Shown: positions 8,992 to 17,735, numbered from the stretch's first letter. The stretch is 43,207 nucleotides of DNA from Cyanocohniella sp. LLY (GCA_022241785.1 JAKOMP010000053.1:1-43207); one strand, 5' to 3'. The notes: generated by a model from the sequence alone, not told the origin. A program made the numbers and translations.

Positions 8992-10017
8992 CTAATAACG
9001 GATACGTGGATCAACATAAGCATTTAAAATATCAATTAAAATGCTGGCTGCGACCACTATCGCCCCAAAAAATACGAGTACTCCCTGCACCGTGGGATAA
9101 TCGCGATCAGAAATTGCTTGATAAAGTCGATTCGCTAACCCAGGCCAAGAAAATGTCACCTCAGTTAAAATTGCTCCACCCAACAGAGACGCAAAAGTTA
9201 AACCTAAGACCGTAATTACGGGAATCAGGGCATTTTTTAAGGCATGGGAGACTAAAATTTTATTTTCGGTAATACCTCTGGCTCTAGCGGCTTCTACATA
9301 ATCTGCTTTGAGGGTTTGCTTTAAATTGACACGGACAATACGCTCAAAAATCCCACTAAGCAAAATTCCCAGAGTCAGACTAGGAAGGGCCAAATGGTGC
9401 AAGGATATCAACAACTGGCTGAAGTTGCCCGTGAGCAAGCTATCTATTATATATAATCCCGTAATAGGAGTAGGCGCAGGTAAATTGGGCGGAAAACGGT
9501 TGGAATTGGGAAACCAACCTAGTTGTACCGAAAAAATTAATTGTAAAAGCATCCCTGCCCAAAACATAGGAAGCGCGTATGTAATGATACCAAACAAACG
9601 CCCCCCAATATCAAAAATTGTCCCCGGACGAGAAGCCGAAAGAGTACCAGCTACAATACCAACGATGAGTGCAATGGCCATACTCGACACTGCCAACTCT
9701 ACTGTGGCCGGGAAATACTGTCCAATTATGTCCCATACATGTTGCCCTCGACTGGTTAAAGACGTACCCAAATCAAAGCGCAGTAAGTTTCCCATGTAAT
9801 TCAAATACTGTAGCCAGAGAGGAAGATTTAAACCTAGTTGTTGGCGTAATTCCTCTTTCGCTGATTCTGGCGCACGTCCACCGAGAATCGCATCTGCTGG
9901 ATCTCCTGGTGTGGCTCTCAGTAATAAAAATACAATGGTAATGATAGTTAAAAGTTGCAATGGAGCCAACAGCAACCGAGAGAGAACGTAATATTGTAAA
10001 GCTTTAGAGCGAGACAT
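8992..10017 (-). CDS. ABC importer permease, DppB/OppB family
   Basis: Inner-membrane permease subunit of a peptide/nickel-type ABC importer. The 341-residue protein has an N-terminal helix with the family phrase LLRATPGDPADAILGG, five to six further membrane segments, and the cytoplasmic EAA loop (VEAARARGITENKILVSHA) that contacts the ATPase. The C-terminus ILNAYVDPRIRY is also typical of DppB-like proteins. It follows the solute-binding protein gene by 59 bp on the same strand, so they form an operon. The second permease (DppC) and the ATPase subunits are not beside it and must be encoded elsewhere. The substrate cannot be told from sequence. Confidence 0.88.
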   Translation of the reverse strand: MSRSKALQYYVLSRLLLAPLQLLTIITIVFLLLRATPGDPADAILGGRAPESAKEELRQQLGLNLPLWLQYLNYMGNLLRFDLGTSLTSRGQHVWDIIGQYFPATVELAVSSMAIALIVGIVAGTLSASRPGTIFDIGGRLFGIITYALPMFWAGMLLQLIFSVQLGWFPNSNRFPPNLPAPTPITGLYIIDSLLTGNFSQLLISLHHLALPSLTLGILLSGIFERIVRVNLKQTLKADYVEAARARGITENKILVSHALKNALIPVITVLGLTFASLLGGAILTEVTFSWPGLANRLYQAISDRDYPTVQGVLVFFGAIVVAASILIDILNAYVDPRIRY

Positions 10018-10047
10018 GTTTTAAATAATTCGTAATTCGTAATTAAA

Positions 10048-10068
10048 CCCCCGATGTCTATTCGGGGG
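10048..10068 (-). terminator. Intercistronic hairpin between binding protein and permease
   Basis: CCCCCGA (10048-10054) pairs with TCGGGGG (10062-10068) across a 7-base loop, followed on the minus strand by TTTAATT. This may be a partial terminator or an RNA-stabilising stem that keeps binding-protein mRNA above permease mRNA, as in many ABC operons. Confidence 0.55.
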
Positions 10069-10076
10069 ATATCAAT

Positions 10077-11717
10077 TTATAATTTTTGGATCAGTCTGTA
10101 AACCAAATTTTGAGTGGGATCAAGTTTGACATTATTTACACCTGTTTGAGCAAAAATATAGTCTTTGGCTTGCCACAGGGGAATATACGGTACATCGGTA
10201 GCTACTTGTGTTTGGATTTTTGTAAAAATCTGTTGACGTGCTTGGGGGTTTTGTTCTTGACGCTGTTGGACAATTAGTTTGTTTACAGCATCACTATAGT
10301 AAAAGGACCCCTGTGTTCTACTACCGCCATCTTCACAGCCATTGGCAGTTGAACCTTTTTGACAAGACAGAAATGGCTGGACATAATTATCAGGATCTAA
10401 AAAGTCGGGATACCAATCAACTAAAGCTACTGGATATATACCCCTGGAAATATCTTTAAAGAAGGTGGCACTTTCTACTGTACTGGTTTCTATTTGCAAT
10501 ATGCCATCCATTTGTTGATCGGCAAGAGATTTCAGTGTCTGTGCAGCCAAGCTGCGATTAGCTGAACTAGAAGGATACCAAATTTGCACTTTAGCAGGAT
10601 TTTCTTTAGAGAAACCAGCACTAGTTAATAATTTTTTGGCTTGCTCAAAGTTAGCATCACCATATTTTTCTTGAAATAATGGCTGGGAAACTTTAAATGT
10701 CGTGGGAATCATGCTGTAAAGTGGATCAGCTTGACCAAGCATTACTCGCTCATTTAAGAGTGGCCGATCAATCATCGCTGCGATCGCAGCTCTAACTTCT
10801 GGTTGATCTAAAGGCTTTTGATTCCGATTCAACACCATATAACTGACTACACTACCTTGAGCTGTAATCGTCTGCCAATCTCCTTTTTGTGCGCCTGCTT
10901 CTAAGCTGCGAATTTGATCTGGTTGTAAAGTCAGATACGCTACATCTACTGCACCTGTGCGGAAAGCATTAAACAAATTCACTGGACTCGTCTGAATTTG
11001 TACGTTAACGCCTTGATTTGCTGGTTTTTCTCCCCAATATTCGTCAAATACATCCAATCTTAGGGAATCTGTACCATACTGCGCTAACTTGTAAGGGCCA
11101 GTTCCCACAAAGGTATTCGGCTGGAATTTACCCGCACCAATTTCGTAAGCTGTTGGCGAAACTGCACAAGCCCCAGAAAATGCCAATAATGCGGGAAAGG
11201 CGGCAAATGGCTGTTTTAATTGAATTGTTAACTCATCTTCACCTGTGGCTTTAACGGAAGCTATTGTATCTGACAGTAAAAAAGAGGGTTTGCCTTTATT
11301 TTCAATAAATCGCTGGATGCTAAACTCCATTGCTTTGGCGTTGAAGGGAGTTCCATCGTGAAATACCACTCCCTTACGTAAAGGAATAGTATAGGTTAAA
11401 CCGTCAGCACTCACCTGAGGTAATGCTGTGGCCAATTGGGGTTGAATTTCCGTGTTACCTGGTTCATAAGTGTACAAGCGATCGCTCATATTAAACACCA
11501 AACCCAACGATGCCAACTCATAAGTATCAGCCGGATCGAGGGTTCTCGGTTTCAGTGTTGTACCTACAGTAATTCGCCCATCACCCGCACCAGATGGTGA
11601 ATTAGTTGTCTGCTGACGAGGCGCGCAACTTACAACCAAAAGTAAACACAGACAAAATAAAGATAAGAATTGTGTGATCCTACCCCATCGCCTCGTAGTC
11701 AAGGAAATCCAGGTCAT
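10077..11717 (-). CDS. ABC importer solute-binding lipoprotein, family 5 (peptide/nickel type)
   Basis: Periplasmic solute receptor of 546 residues, normal for the SBP_bac_5 family. The N-terminus has a basic start, a hydrophobic run and the lipobox VVSC with Cys31 as the lipidation site, then a Ser/Thr/Gly linker. Family phrases follow: GTTLKPRTLDPADTYE, TYTIPLRKGVVFHDGTPFNA, TGPYKL and the later RAAIAAMIDRP segment. First gene of a two-gene operon with the DppB-like permease. A peptide, nickel or other oligo-substrate is possible. The egt operon lies downstream on the same strand but is separated by a repeat element. Confidence 0.9.
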   Translation of the reverse strand: MTWISLTTRRWGRITQFLSLFCLCLLLVVSCAPRQQTTNSPSGAGDGRITVGTTLKPRTLDPADTYELASLGLVFNMSDRLYTYEPGNTEIQPQLATALPQVSADGLTYTIPLRKGVVFHDGTPFNAKAMEFSIQRFIENKGKPSFLLSDTIASVKATGEDELTIQLKQPFAAFPALLAFSGACAVSPTAYEIGAGKFQPNTFVGTGPYKLAQYGTDSLRLDVFDEYWGEKPANQGVNVQIQTSPVNLFNAFRTGAVDVAYLTLQPDQIRSLEAGAQKGDWQTITAQGSVVSYMVLNRNQKPLDQPEVRAAIAAMIDRPLLNERVMLGQADPLYSMIPTTFKVSQPLFQEKYGDANFEQAKKLLTSAGFSKENPAKVQIWYPSSSANRSLAAQTLKSLADQQMDGILQIETSTVESATFFKDISRGIYPVALVDWYPDFLDPDNYVQPFLSCQKGSTANGCEDGGSRTQGSFYYSDAVNKLIVQQRQEQNPQARQQIFTKIQTQVATDVPYIPLWQAKDYIFAQTGVNNVKLDPTQNLVYRLIQKL

Positions 11718-12230
11718 AGCATTCAGATTTTTGAAATTAGCGGTCAGTAATGATACTCATACTAAGATATGCGGCCAGGCTACTTAACTTTTTGTAATAT
11801 ACAGCGCGTCTTCATGGCTCGAACGAGGCGAGCGGGAGGGAGCTAAAGGCTATGTATCTGTGTTTTTTGATTTCTTTAACTACCTGATAAAGCTGCAAAA
11901 TGTCTCAGTAATTAAGTCAAAACACCAAAAAATTTTGCTTGGCTGCAAAAAGTTGTAGTAAATACCCAAATTATTAAGTTAACTTACGACGTATAATTTT
12001 TTTTGCCAATATATACCTTTTGTTAGAAGAAAGATTTTGTTTTATTAATTATTATTATTTTGTAGTTAATTCGTTTAACTAGCTGAAAGATAGGTAAATA
12101 ATCAATTATCTTTCATTTCTAATTTATCTCTTAGGGATAATCTGAATTATTAGGCTTTTACCATTTTGGATAAAGTCAAATATATGCCGAAATGGCAAAA
12201 ATGTAAATAATGTAACTATGGAGCATTAAC
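11718..12230. other. AT-rich intergenic region with two hairpins
   Basis: No gene seen in 513 bp between divergent genes. It holds hairpin GAAAGATA/TATCTTTC (12085-12092 with 12107-12114) and a second, CCATTTTGG/CCGAAATGG (12161-12169 with 12187-12195, one G-U pair), the latter about 35 bp before the next ATG. The part near 11718 must contain the binding-protein promoter. Confidence 0.4.
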
Positions 12231-12590
12231 ATGTTAAATTCGATTTACAGCACAATTACTCAAATCAGTTCATTTGTGAAAAAACTGCAAGTAAAAAATT
12301 TATTTGCTGTTGTCTTAGTTGGTTTCCTTGTTCTAACAACAAATGTCGATGCTAGACAAAGTAATCAAGCATTAAAAGAAAATGTCCGTGAGCAGATACA
12401 ACAAAATGATGCTCAAAGACCAAAAACTCTTAGACAATGGGAAAAAGAAGCCCGTCAGACCGAAGATTCTCCTATTGAAAGACTCCAGAAGATTGGCCAA
12501 GAGTCAGGAGAAGCTTTGAAAGAATTTGGTTCAGGCTATGTAGAAGGTGCTAAAGAAACTGGCCGTGACATCAAAAATAGTGCATCCTAG
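12231..12590 (+). CDS. Small exported or membrane-anchored hypothetical protein
   Basis: A 119-residue protein with a basic N-terminus, one hydrophobic segment (about residues 24-40, VLVGFLVLTTNVDA) that looks like a signal peptide with cleavage near VDA, and a highly charged, Gln/Lys/Glu-rich remainder predicted to be helical, ending in a GYVEGAKETGRDIK amphipathic stretch. I do not recognise a named family, although small proteins of this shape are common in filamentous cyanobacteria. The ATG is preceded by GGAGC at Shine-Dalgarno distance. It stands alone, with a 5' hairpin before it and a 9-bp hairpin after it. Confidence 0.6.
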   Translation: MLNSIYSTITQISSFVKKLQVKNLFAVVLVGFLVLTTNVDARQSNQALKENVREQIQQNDAQRPKTLRQWEKEARQTEDSPIERLQKIGQESGEALKEFGSGYVEGAKETGRDIKNSAS

Positions 12591-12684
12591 ATCAGAAAAA
12601 TCCCCACGACCTTTTGCAGAAAAGTTACTTCTTGAAACTTACTTATTCATAGCTCATTTTTCTCAAATCAAGTAAGTTAAATTG

Positions 12685-12712
12685 ACGCTCCCATTTTAAA
12701 CAGTGGGAGCGT
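12685..12712 (+). terminator. Hairpin downstream of small exported protein gene
   Basis: ACGCTCCCA (12685-12693) pairs perfectly with TGGGAGCGT (12704-12712). There is no U-tract, so it is terminator-like rather than a clear intrinsic terminator. Confidence 0.45.
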
Positions 12713-12837
12713 TGAGCTACATAACTATATTTAAACTTTATGCTCCAATATAAATTTATCTGCGTTCATCTATATTAAAAATTTTTGCCCCAGAAAACCC
12801 GATAAACCTAATTTTTCGTTGCTTTCATTCTCTGATA

Positions 12838-12913
12838 ACTTACGCAAGAACTCTTTGAACCTCTCATTTATTTATGTCCTTTGCGGTTCGTTTTTTCATA
12901 ATTTTGCGTAAGT
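12838..12913. repeat. 76-bp MITE-like inverted repeat
   Basis: ACTTACGCAA (12838-12847) is exactly inverted at 12904-12913 (TTGCGTAAGT), enclosing 56 bp of non-coding DNA. This is the structure of a small non-autonomous insertion element. Confidence 0.5.
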
Positions 12914-13554
12914 CTTGTCTATCAACGGTTAATTCTTTATTGTCATACCTCATGATTGTTGAACAGACCATCACAGCCTCAGTGTTACATAAAAAACATA
13001 GCATTTAAGTATAAATAAGTCACAAACAAGCAAGTAAAAGCGCGGATTCAAGTATCACCAACCAAATTTTGCTTTTTGTTTCCTCCATTATCATGACCCT
13101 TTTTAGGTAAACTGAGAGATAAGCAAATTAAATTGTGACAGCAATTTGGAGTCAGATGATACTGACATACAGTGCGATCGCATCTATTTACACGCTTGCA
13201 AACAAGTCCATCAATAGTTACACTTTTTAAAACATTCTCATTTTTGCTTGGCAATTGCGTAGACGCCCAATAGTTTGTTCCTCAAGGGTGATATTCCCTA
13301 ACGTCTAAACGTCTCACAGGCGTTTGCCAGGTTCCCCAAGAACCCAGGGACAGTTAGGCGATGGCTACTCGGTAGGTCTAAGCTACTCAGCGTCCCACGG
13401 TATTGTCAAACTAGCCACACAGTCTAATTCATCAAGACTAAGTTGTGGTTTAACTGAAAACCCCGGCAATAAAAAAAACTCAGAGAGTTCACTGAATGGC
13501 AACTTACGCCCATCAGAACCTCGGTAAGAAAATTGCTTTGTAAACATACTCATC
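12914..13554. other. Long psbB upstream region
   Basis: No convincing gene in about 640 bp upstream of psbB. The part from about 13255 to 13530 is less AT-rich than other spacers here and may be a long 5' leader or a degraded repeat. A TTG-initiated Cys-rich reading frame on the minus strand (13048-13254) is discussed in the findings. The psbB promoter must lie here but I could not place it with confidence. Confidence 0.35.
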
Positions 13555-13563
13555 GAGGAGGAG
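13555..13563 (+). promoter_or_regulatory. Ribosome binding site of psbB
   Basis: GAGGAGGAG ends 8 bp before the psbB ATG, a strong Shine-Dalgarno that fixes the start at 13572. Confidence 0.8.
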
Positions 13564-13571
13564 CGTAGTCG

Positions 13572-15101
13572 ATGGGACTACCCTGGTACCGAGTACACAC
13601 AGTCGTTCTGAATGATCCAGGACGGTTGATTTCTGTACACTTGATGCACACAGCCTTAGTAGCAGGCTGGGCTGGTTCGATGGCATTGTACGAACTAGCT
13701 ATTTATGACCCCAGTGATCCGGTTCTTAATCCGATGTGGCGTCAAGGAATGTTCGTGCTACCCTTCATGTCACGTTTAGGTGTTACCCAATCGTGGGGTG
13801 GTTGGAGCGTTACTGGTGGCCCAGCAACCGACCCTGGTTTCTGGTCATTTGAAGGTGTTGCTGCTGCTCACATCGTTCTTTCTGGTCTGTTGTTTCTAGC
13901 TGCTGTTTGGCACTGGGTTTACTGGGACTTGGAACTCTTTAGAGATCCTCGCACTGGCGAACCTGCTTTAGACTTGCCAAAAATGTTTGGCATTCACCTG
14001 TTCTTATCTGGTCTACTTTGTTTTGGCTTTGGTGCTTTTCACCTCACCGGACTATTTGGCCCGGGAATGTGGGTTTCTGATGCCTATGGAATAACTGGTA
14101 GCATCCAAGCAGTAGCACCAGAATGGGGGCCGGCCGGATTTAACCCCTTTAACCCTGGTGGCGTTGTCGCTCACCACATCGCTGCTGGCGTTGTTGGCAT
14201 TATTGCTGGTTTATTCCACCTAACAGTTAGACCCCCCGAAAGGCTATACAAAGCGCTGCGGATGGGGAACATTGAAACCGTACTTTCTAGCAGTATCGCT
14301 GCGGTTTTCTTTGCAGCTTTCGTGGTTGCTGGAACTATGTGGTACGGTAATGCTACCACCCCGATTGAATTGTTTGGCCCCACTCGTTATCAGTGGGATC
14401 AAGGATACTTCACTCAGGAAATTGAGCGTCGCGTACAAACTAGTCTTGCTGAAGGTGCGACCCTTTCAGAAGCCTGGGCGCAAATTCCTGAAAAACTGGC
14501 TTTCTACGATTATGTCGGCAATAGCCCCGCCAAAGGTGGTTTATTCCGTACAGGGCCAATGGTCAAGGGCGATGGTATTGCTCAATCTTGGCAAGGTCAC
14601 GCAGTATTTAAAGATGCTGAAGGCCGGGAATTGACCGTGCGTCGTCTTCCCAACTTCTTTGAAACCTTCCCAGTTCTCTTGACCGATGCTGATGGAGTTA
14701 TCCGCGCTGATATTCCCTTCCGTCGGGCAGAATCTAAGTATAGTTTTGAGCAAACTGGTGTCACCGTCAGCTTCTATGGTGGTGATCTCAATGGTCAAAC
14801 CTTTACAGAGCCAGCCGATGTGAAGAAATATGCCCGTAAAGCTCAAGGTGGTGAAATCTTTGAATTTGACCGCGAAACCTTGAACTCTGATGGTGTATTC
14901 CGCACCAGTCCTAGAGGTTGGTTTACCTTTGGACACGCTGTATTTGCTCTCTTATTCTTCTTTGGTCATCTCTGGCATGGTTCTCGGACAATCTACCGAG
15001 ACGTATTTGCTGGTGTTGATGCCGATCTAGAAGAGCAAGTTGAGTGGGGTCTATTCCAGAAAGTGGGTGATAAAACAACCCGCCGGAAGGAAGCCCTCTA
15101 A
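13572..15101 (+). CDS. psbB: Photosystem II CP47 chlorophyll-binding core antenna protein
   Basis: Inner antenna of photosystem II in the thylakoid membrane, binding chlorophyll a and passing excitation to the reaction centre. The 509-residue length is standard. It begins [19 protein letters not shown] and has six membrane helices with paired chlorophyll-ligand histidines (for example [45 protein letters not shown]), the large lumenal loop E between helices V and VI (about residues 260-450), and the final [18 protein letters not shown] helix. Highly conserved, with no anomalies seen. psbT follows 126 bp downstream on the same strand, the usual psbB-psbT pair. Confidence 0.98.
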   Translation: MGLPWYRVHTVVLNDPGRLISVHLMHTALVAGWAGSMALYELAIYDPSDPVLNPMWRQGMFVLPFMSRLGVTQSWGGWSVTGGPATDPGFWSFEGVAAAHIVLSGLLFLAAVWHWVYWDLELFRDPRTGEPALDLPKMFGIHLFLSGLLCFGFGAFHLTGLFGPGMWVSDAYGITGSIQAVAPEWGPAGFNPFNPGGVVAHHIAAGVVGIIAGLFHLTVRPPERLYKALRMGNIETVLSSSIAAVFFAAFVVAGTMWYGNATTPIELFGPTRYQWDQGYFTQEIERRVQTSLAEGATLSEAWAQIPEKLAFYDYVGNSPAKGGLFRTGPMVKGDGIAQSWQGHAVFKDAEGRELTVRRLPNFFETFPVLLTDADGVIRADIPFRRAESKYSFEQTGVTVSFYGGDLNGQTFTEPADVKKYARKAQGGEIFEFDRETLNSDGVFRTSPRGWFTFGHAVFALLFFFGHLWHGSRTIYRDVFAGVDADLEEQVEWGLFQKVGDKTTRRKEAL

Positions 15102-15106
15102 TTTTT

Positions 15107-15134
15107 GGGGACTGGGGACTAGGCGCTGGGGATA
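15107..15134. repeat. STRR array after psbB
   Basis: Four 7-bp units (GGGGACT twice, AGGCGCT, GGGGATA) begin five bases after the psbB stop codon. Confidence 0.7.
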
Positions 15135-15227
15135 GAGAAAGAGTCTTCCTCATCCCCCATACCTAATCCTCAATCTCTTAGAATTGATAAACTATCATTA
15201 CTTGCTGGATAGGCAGGAGCTTTTAAT

Positions 15228-15332
15228 ATGGAAAGCGTTGCATACATCTTGATTTTGACCTTAGCAATAGGAGTTCTTTTCTTTGCGATCGCATTCCGCG
15301 AACCCCCCCGCATCGAAAAGAAAGATGATTAA
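15228..15332 (+). CDS. psbT: Photosystem II reaction centre protein T
   Basis: A 34-residue single-helix subunit of photosystem II. The protein starts [15 protein letters not shown], spans the membrane once (about residues 4-23), and ends in a short charged tail ([12 protein letters not shown]) exactly as in cyanobacterial PsbT. It helps stabilise the dimer and the QA/Fe region. AGGAGC lies 10 bp upstream of the ATG as ribosome binding site. It sits directly downstream of psbB on the same strand, the conserved arrangement. Confidence 0.97.
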   Translation: MESVAYILILTLAIGVLFFAIAFREPPRIEKKDD

Positions 15333-15338
15333 TAGGCT

Positions 15339-15361
15339 GCTCTTATCAAAGTTTTAAGAGC
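15339..15361 (+). terminator. Hairpin after psbT
   Basis: GCTCTTA (15339-15345) pairs with TAAGAGC (15355-15361), seven base pairs starting 7 bp after the psbT stop. The following bases are only weakly U-rich. Confidence 0.5.
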
Positions 15362-15375
15362 AAATTTCATGGTTT

Positions 15376-15407
15376 ATCCGCTGTTACCAATAGTGGTAGT
15401 GGCGGAT
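15376..15407 (+). terminator. Second hairpin after psbT
   Basis: A compound stem: ATCCGC/GCGGAT outside and TACCA/TGGTA inside, with a 3x3 internal loop and a 4-base apical loop. With the preceding hairpin it probably ends or protects the psbBT transcript. The remaining spacer up to rpsA (15408-15636) shows no gene. Confidence 0.4.
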
Positions 15408-15636
15408 ATCTATGTTTATGAAAGAATAGGAAACAAGGTGAAAGAAATGTTTTAATGACCAATGACCAATAATTTATGATATAATTTTCTATCTGGAAGT
15501 TAATATGTGTTAGTGCTAGCTTTTCTGCGCTAGGATAAAAAAGATGTAGGTGTAACTGCCTGCCGCCTAGTGCCTCGCATATACATCACGCCTATGCCAC
15601 AACCTTTACGGAGACTAGAACCAGGAACAAATCAGC

Positions 15637-16830
15637 ATGGTCAATCAGAACTTAACCGCTACAGAAATTGGATTCACTCACGAAGATTTCGCTGCTCTAC
15701 TTGACAAGTACGATTATCACTTCAGCCCTGGGGACATTGTACCAGGTACAGTTTTCAGTATAGAGCCGCGCGGCGCTCTGATTGACATAGGTGCTAAAAC
15801 AGCAGCCTACATACCTATACAAGAAATGTCTATAAACCGGGTTGATGCCCCGGAAGAAGTTTTACAATCCAACGAAACTAGAGAATTTTTCATCCTCACT
15901 GATGAAAACGAGGATGGTCAGCTGACTCTTTCCATTCGTCGCATTGAATACATGCGCGCTTGGGAACGTGTCAGACAGTTACAAGCAGAAGATGCTACTG
16001 TTCGTTCCGGTGTGTTTGCTACTAACCGCGGTGGTGCATTGGTACGCATTGAAGGCTTACGCGGCTTTATCCCCGGTTCTCACATCAGTACTCGCAAACC
16101 CAAGGAAGAATTGGTAGGCGAAGAACTGCCATTAAAATTCTTAGAAGTAGACGAAGAACGTAACCGCTTAGTTCTATCTCACCGTCGAGCGTTGGTTGAA
16201 CGGAAGATGAACCGCTTAGAAGTAGGCGAAGTAGTAATTGGTACAGTTCGCGGTATCAAGCCATACGGTGCATTTATTGATATTGGCGGTGTCAGCGGAT
16301 TGCTACACATTTCCGAAATTTCTCACGAACATATTGATACACCTCACAGCGTATTCAATGTCAATGACGAAGTTAAAGTCATGATCATTGACTTGGATGC
16401 AGAAAGGGGTCGGATTTCCTTATCTACCAAGCAATTGGAACCCGAACCCGGTGATATGATTAAGAACCGCGATTTGGTCTACGATAAAGCCGAAGAAATG
16501 GCAGCTAAGTATCGTGAACAAATGCTAGCCAAGCAGCAAGGTCTGACTGTTGCGCCTGCGGAAGCTGAAGAAGTTGTAGGCGCTGAGGAAGTTGTGGAAG
16601 CAGAAGAAGCTACAACAGAAGAGGTATCGGCTGTAGCTGCAACAGAAGAAGCTGCAACGGAAGTAACAGAAGAGGTATCGGCTGTAGCTGCAACAGAAGA
16701 AGCTGCAACAGAAGCAACAGAAGAGGTATCGGCTGTAGCTGCAACAGAAGAAGCTACAACTGAAGCAACAGAAGAAATATCGGCTGTAGCTGAGACTGAA
16801 GAAGAAATTCCTGCTGTTGTTGAAGAGTAA
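15637..16830 (+). CDS. rpsA: 30S ribosomal protein S1 with repeat tail
   Basis: RNA-binding ribosomal protein S1, which helps recruit mRNA to the 30S subunit. Three S1 (OB-fold) domains are visible at about residues 32-101, 119-184 and 197-266. The third contains the classic GTVRGIKPYGAFIDIGGVSG and LLHISEIS. Three domains is the cyanobacterial and chloroplast form; enterobacterial S1 has six. After about residue 300 comes an unusual Ala/Glu/Val/Thr tail made of 17-residue repeats (EEVSAVAATEEAATEAT). The total of 397 residues is longer than the roughly 330-350 I expect. A strong intrinsic terminator follows. Confidence 0.95.
   Translation: MVNQNLTATEIGFTHEDFAALLDKYDYHFSPGDIVPGTVFSIEPRGALIDIGAKTAAYIPIQEMSINRVDAPEEVLQSNETREFFILTDENEDGQLTLSIRRIEYMRAWERVRQLQAEDATVRSGVFATNRGGALVRIEGLRGFIPGSHISTRKPKEELVGEELPLKFLEVDEERNRLVLSHRRALVERKMNRLEVGEVVIGTVRGIKPYGAFIDIGGVSGLLHISEISHEHIDTPHSVFNVNDEVKVMIIDLDAERGRISLSTKQLEPEPGDMIKNRDLVYDKAEEMAAKYREQMLAKQQGLTVAPAEAEEVVGAEEVVEAEEATTEEVSAVAATEEAATEVTEEVSAVAATEEAATEATEEVSAVAATEEATTEATEEISAVAETEEEIPAVVEE
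16618..16806 (+). repeat. 51-bp tandem repeat inside rpsA
   Basis: Units at 16618-16668, 16669-16719 and 16720-16770 are nearly identical, and a fourth partial unit runs to about 16806. The unit length of 51 bp keeps the frame and encodes 17 residues, so copy number can change without disrupting S1. Confidence 0.85.
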
Positions 16831-16880
16831 TCCAAAGTTAGTTTTACTTGTTTACGAATAAGAGCATTAAAGTATTGATT

Positions 16881-16905
16881 AAAGAGGGAAAACCCCTCTT
16901 TTTTT
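16881..16905 (+). terminator. Intrinsic terminator of rpsA
   Basis: AAAGAGGG (16881-16888) pairs with CCCTCTTT (16894-16901) around loop AAAAC, followed by more Ts. Classic rho-independent form, 51 bp after the stop codon. Confidence 0.85.
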
Positions 16906-16921
16906 ATGGCAAAAGAGTTAT

Positions 16922-17665
16922 GTGGGGTGGAAAATTTTGGTAACTATTAAATGTAAAGATATCAGCTTTCCCAATATCCAGGCAATTTTTTTTGATAAAA
17001 ATGGCACCTTAGAAAATTCAGAAGTGTATTTGCGATCGCTTGGGCAAAAAGCAGCCAGAATGATAGACGCGCAAGTACCTGGAATTGGTGAACCATTATT
17101 AATGGCCTTTGGTATCGATAGCGATCGCCTAGATCCTGCTGGTTTAATATCCGTAGCCAGTCGCCGTGAAACCGAAATCGCCGCAGCTGCGTATATTGCG
17201 GAAACTGGTAGAGGATGGTTTGAGTCTTTAAAAATCGCTCGTCAGTCTTTGGATGAAGCAGAAAAATATCTGGGTAAAGATCCAGCACCATTATTTCCCG
17301 GTAGCTTGGAGGTATTGCAGTCTTTGTCAGCCGCAGGATTAAAACTCGGTATTATTTCCGCAGCCAGTTCAGCCGAAGTTCGTGAATTTGTCGCCCGATA
17401 CCAGTTAAGCAATTACATCCAAATACAGAAGGGAGTGGATGATGGCCCCGGTAAACCAGACCCAATACTATTTTTACAAGCTTGCCAAGCTCTGGGAGTA
17501 GAACCGAGCGCTACATTAATGGTGGGAGACGCGGTTGGTGATATGCAAATGGCCCGTAATGCTCAAGCCGCAGGTTGTATTGGTATCACTTGGGTGGGTA
17601 AATCAGATCACGTCCAAGGTGCGGATGTGGTGATTAATCAACTAGATGAAATTCAAGTTTTATAG
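16922..17665 (+). CDS. HAD-superfamily hydrolase-like protein with altered nucleophile motif
   Basis: A 247-residue Rossmann-like HAD protein of the phosphoglycolate-phosphatase type, with a helical cap (about residues 40-110). Motif I reads FFDKNGT (residues 24-30), with the nucleophile Asp25 but Asn27 where the second, acid/base Asp is normal. Motif II is the IISAASS stretch, and motif III/IV includes KGVDDGPGKPDP and VGDAVGDMQMARNA. The Asn makes ordinary phosphatase chemistry doubtful. The GTG start at 16922 is the furthest upstream; the in-frame TTG at 16937 is an alternative. It follows the rpsA terminator and is followed immediately by an STRR array. Confidence 0.8.
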   Translation: MGWKILVTIKCKDISFPNIQAIFFDKNGTLENSEVYLRSLGQKAARMIDAQVPGIGEPLLMAFGIDSDRLDPAGLISVASRRETEIAAAAYIAETGRGWFESLKIARQSLDEAEKYLGKDPAPLFPGSLEVLQSLSAAGLKLGIISAASSAEVREFVARYQLSNYIQIQKGVDDGPGKPDPILFLQACQALGVEPSATLMVGDAVGDMQMARNAQAAGCIGITWVGKSDHVQGADVVINQLDEIQVL

Positions 17666-17666
17666 T

Positions 17667-17701
17667 GGGGACTGGGGATTAGGGACTAGGGGCTAGGGGC
17701 T
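17667..17701. repeat. STRR array between HAD and Uma2 genes
   Basis: Five 7-bp units (GGGGACT, GGGGATT, AGGGACT, AGGGGCT twice) start one base after the HAD-gene stop codon. Confidence 0.8.
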
Positions 17702-17735
17702 AGATCTAAATGCAAAATGCAAAATGGTATAAGCC

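Noticed and set aside
9308-9799. Plus-strand 163-codon frame
   Set aside because: Antisense to the DppB-like permease gene, which has full family signatures.
13324-13527. Plus-strand frame just before psbB
   Set aside because: Starts with TTG, no ribosome binding site, peptide rich in Ser/Gly/Asn without pattern; more likely leader sequence.
14541-14936. Long minus-strand frame inside psbB
   Set aside because: Lies wholly within the highly conserved psbB coding region; shadow.
16479-16835. Minus-strand frame opposite the S1 tail
   Set aside because: Ser/Ala/Val repeats that simply mirror the 51-bp repeats of rpsA on the other strand.
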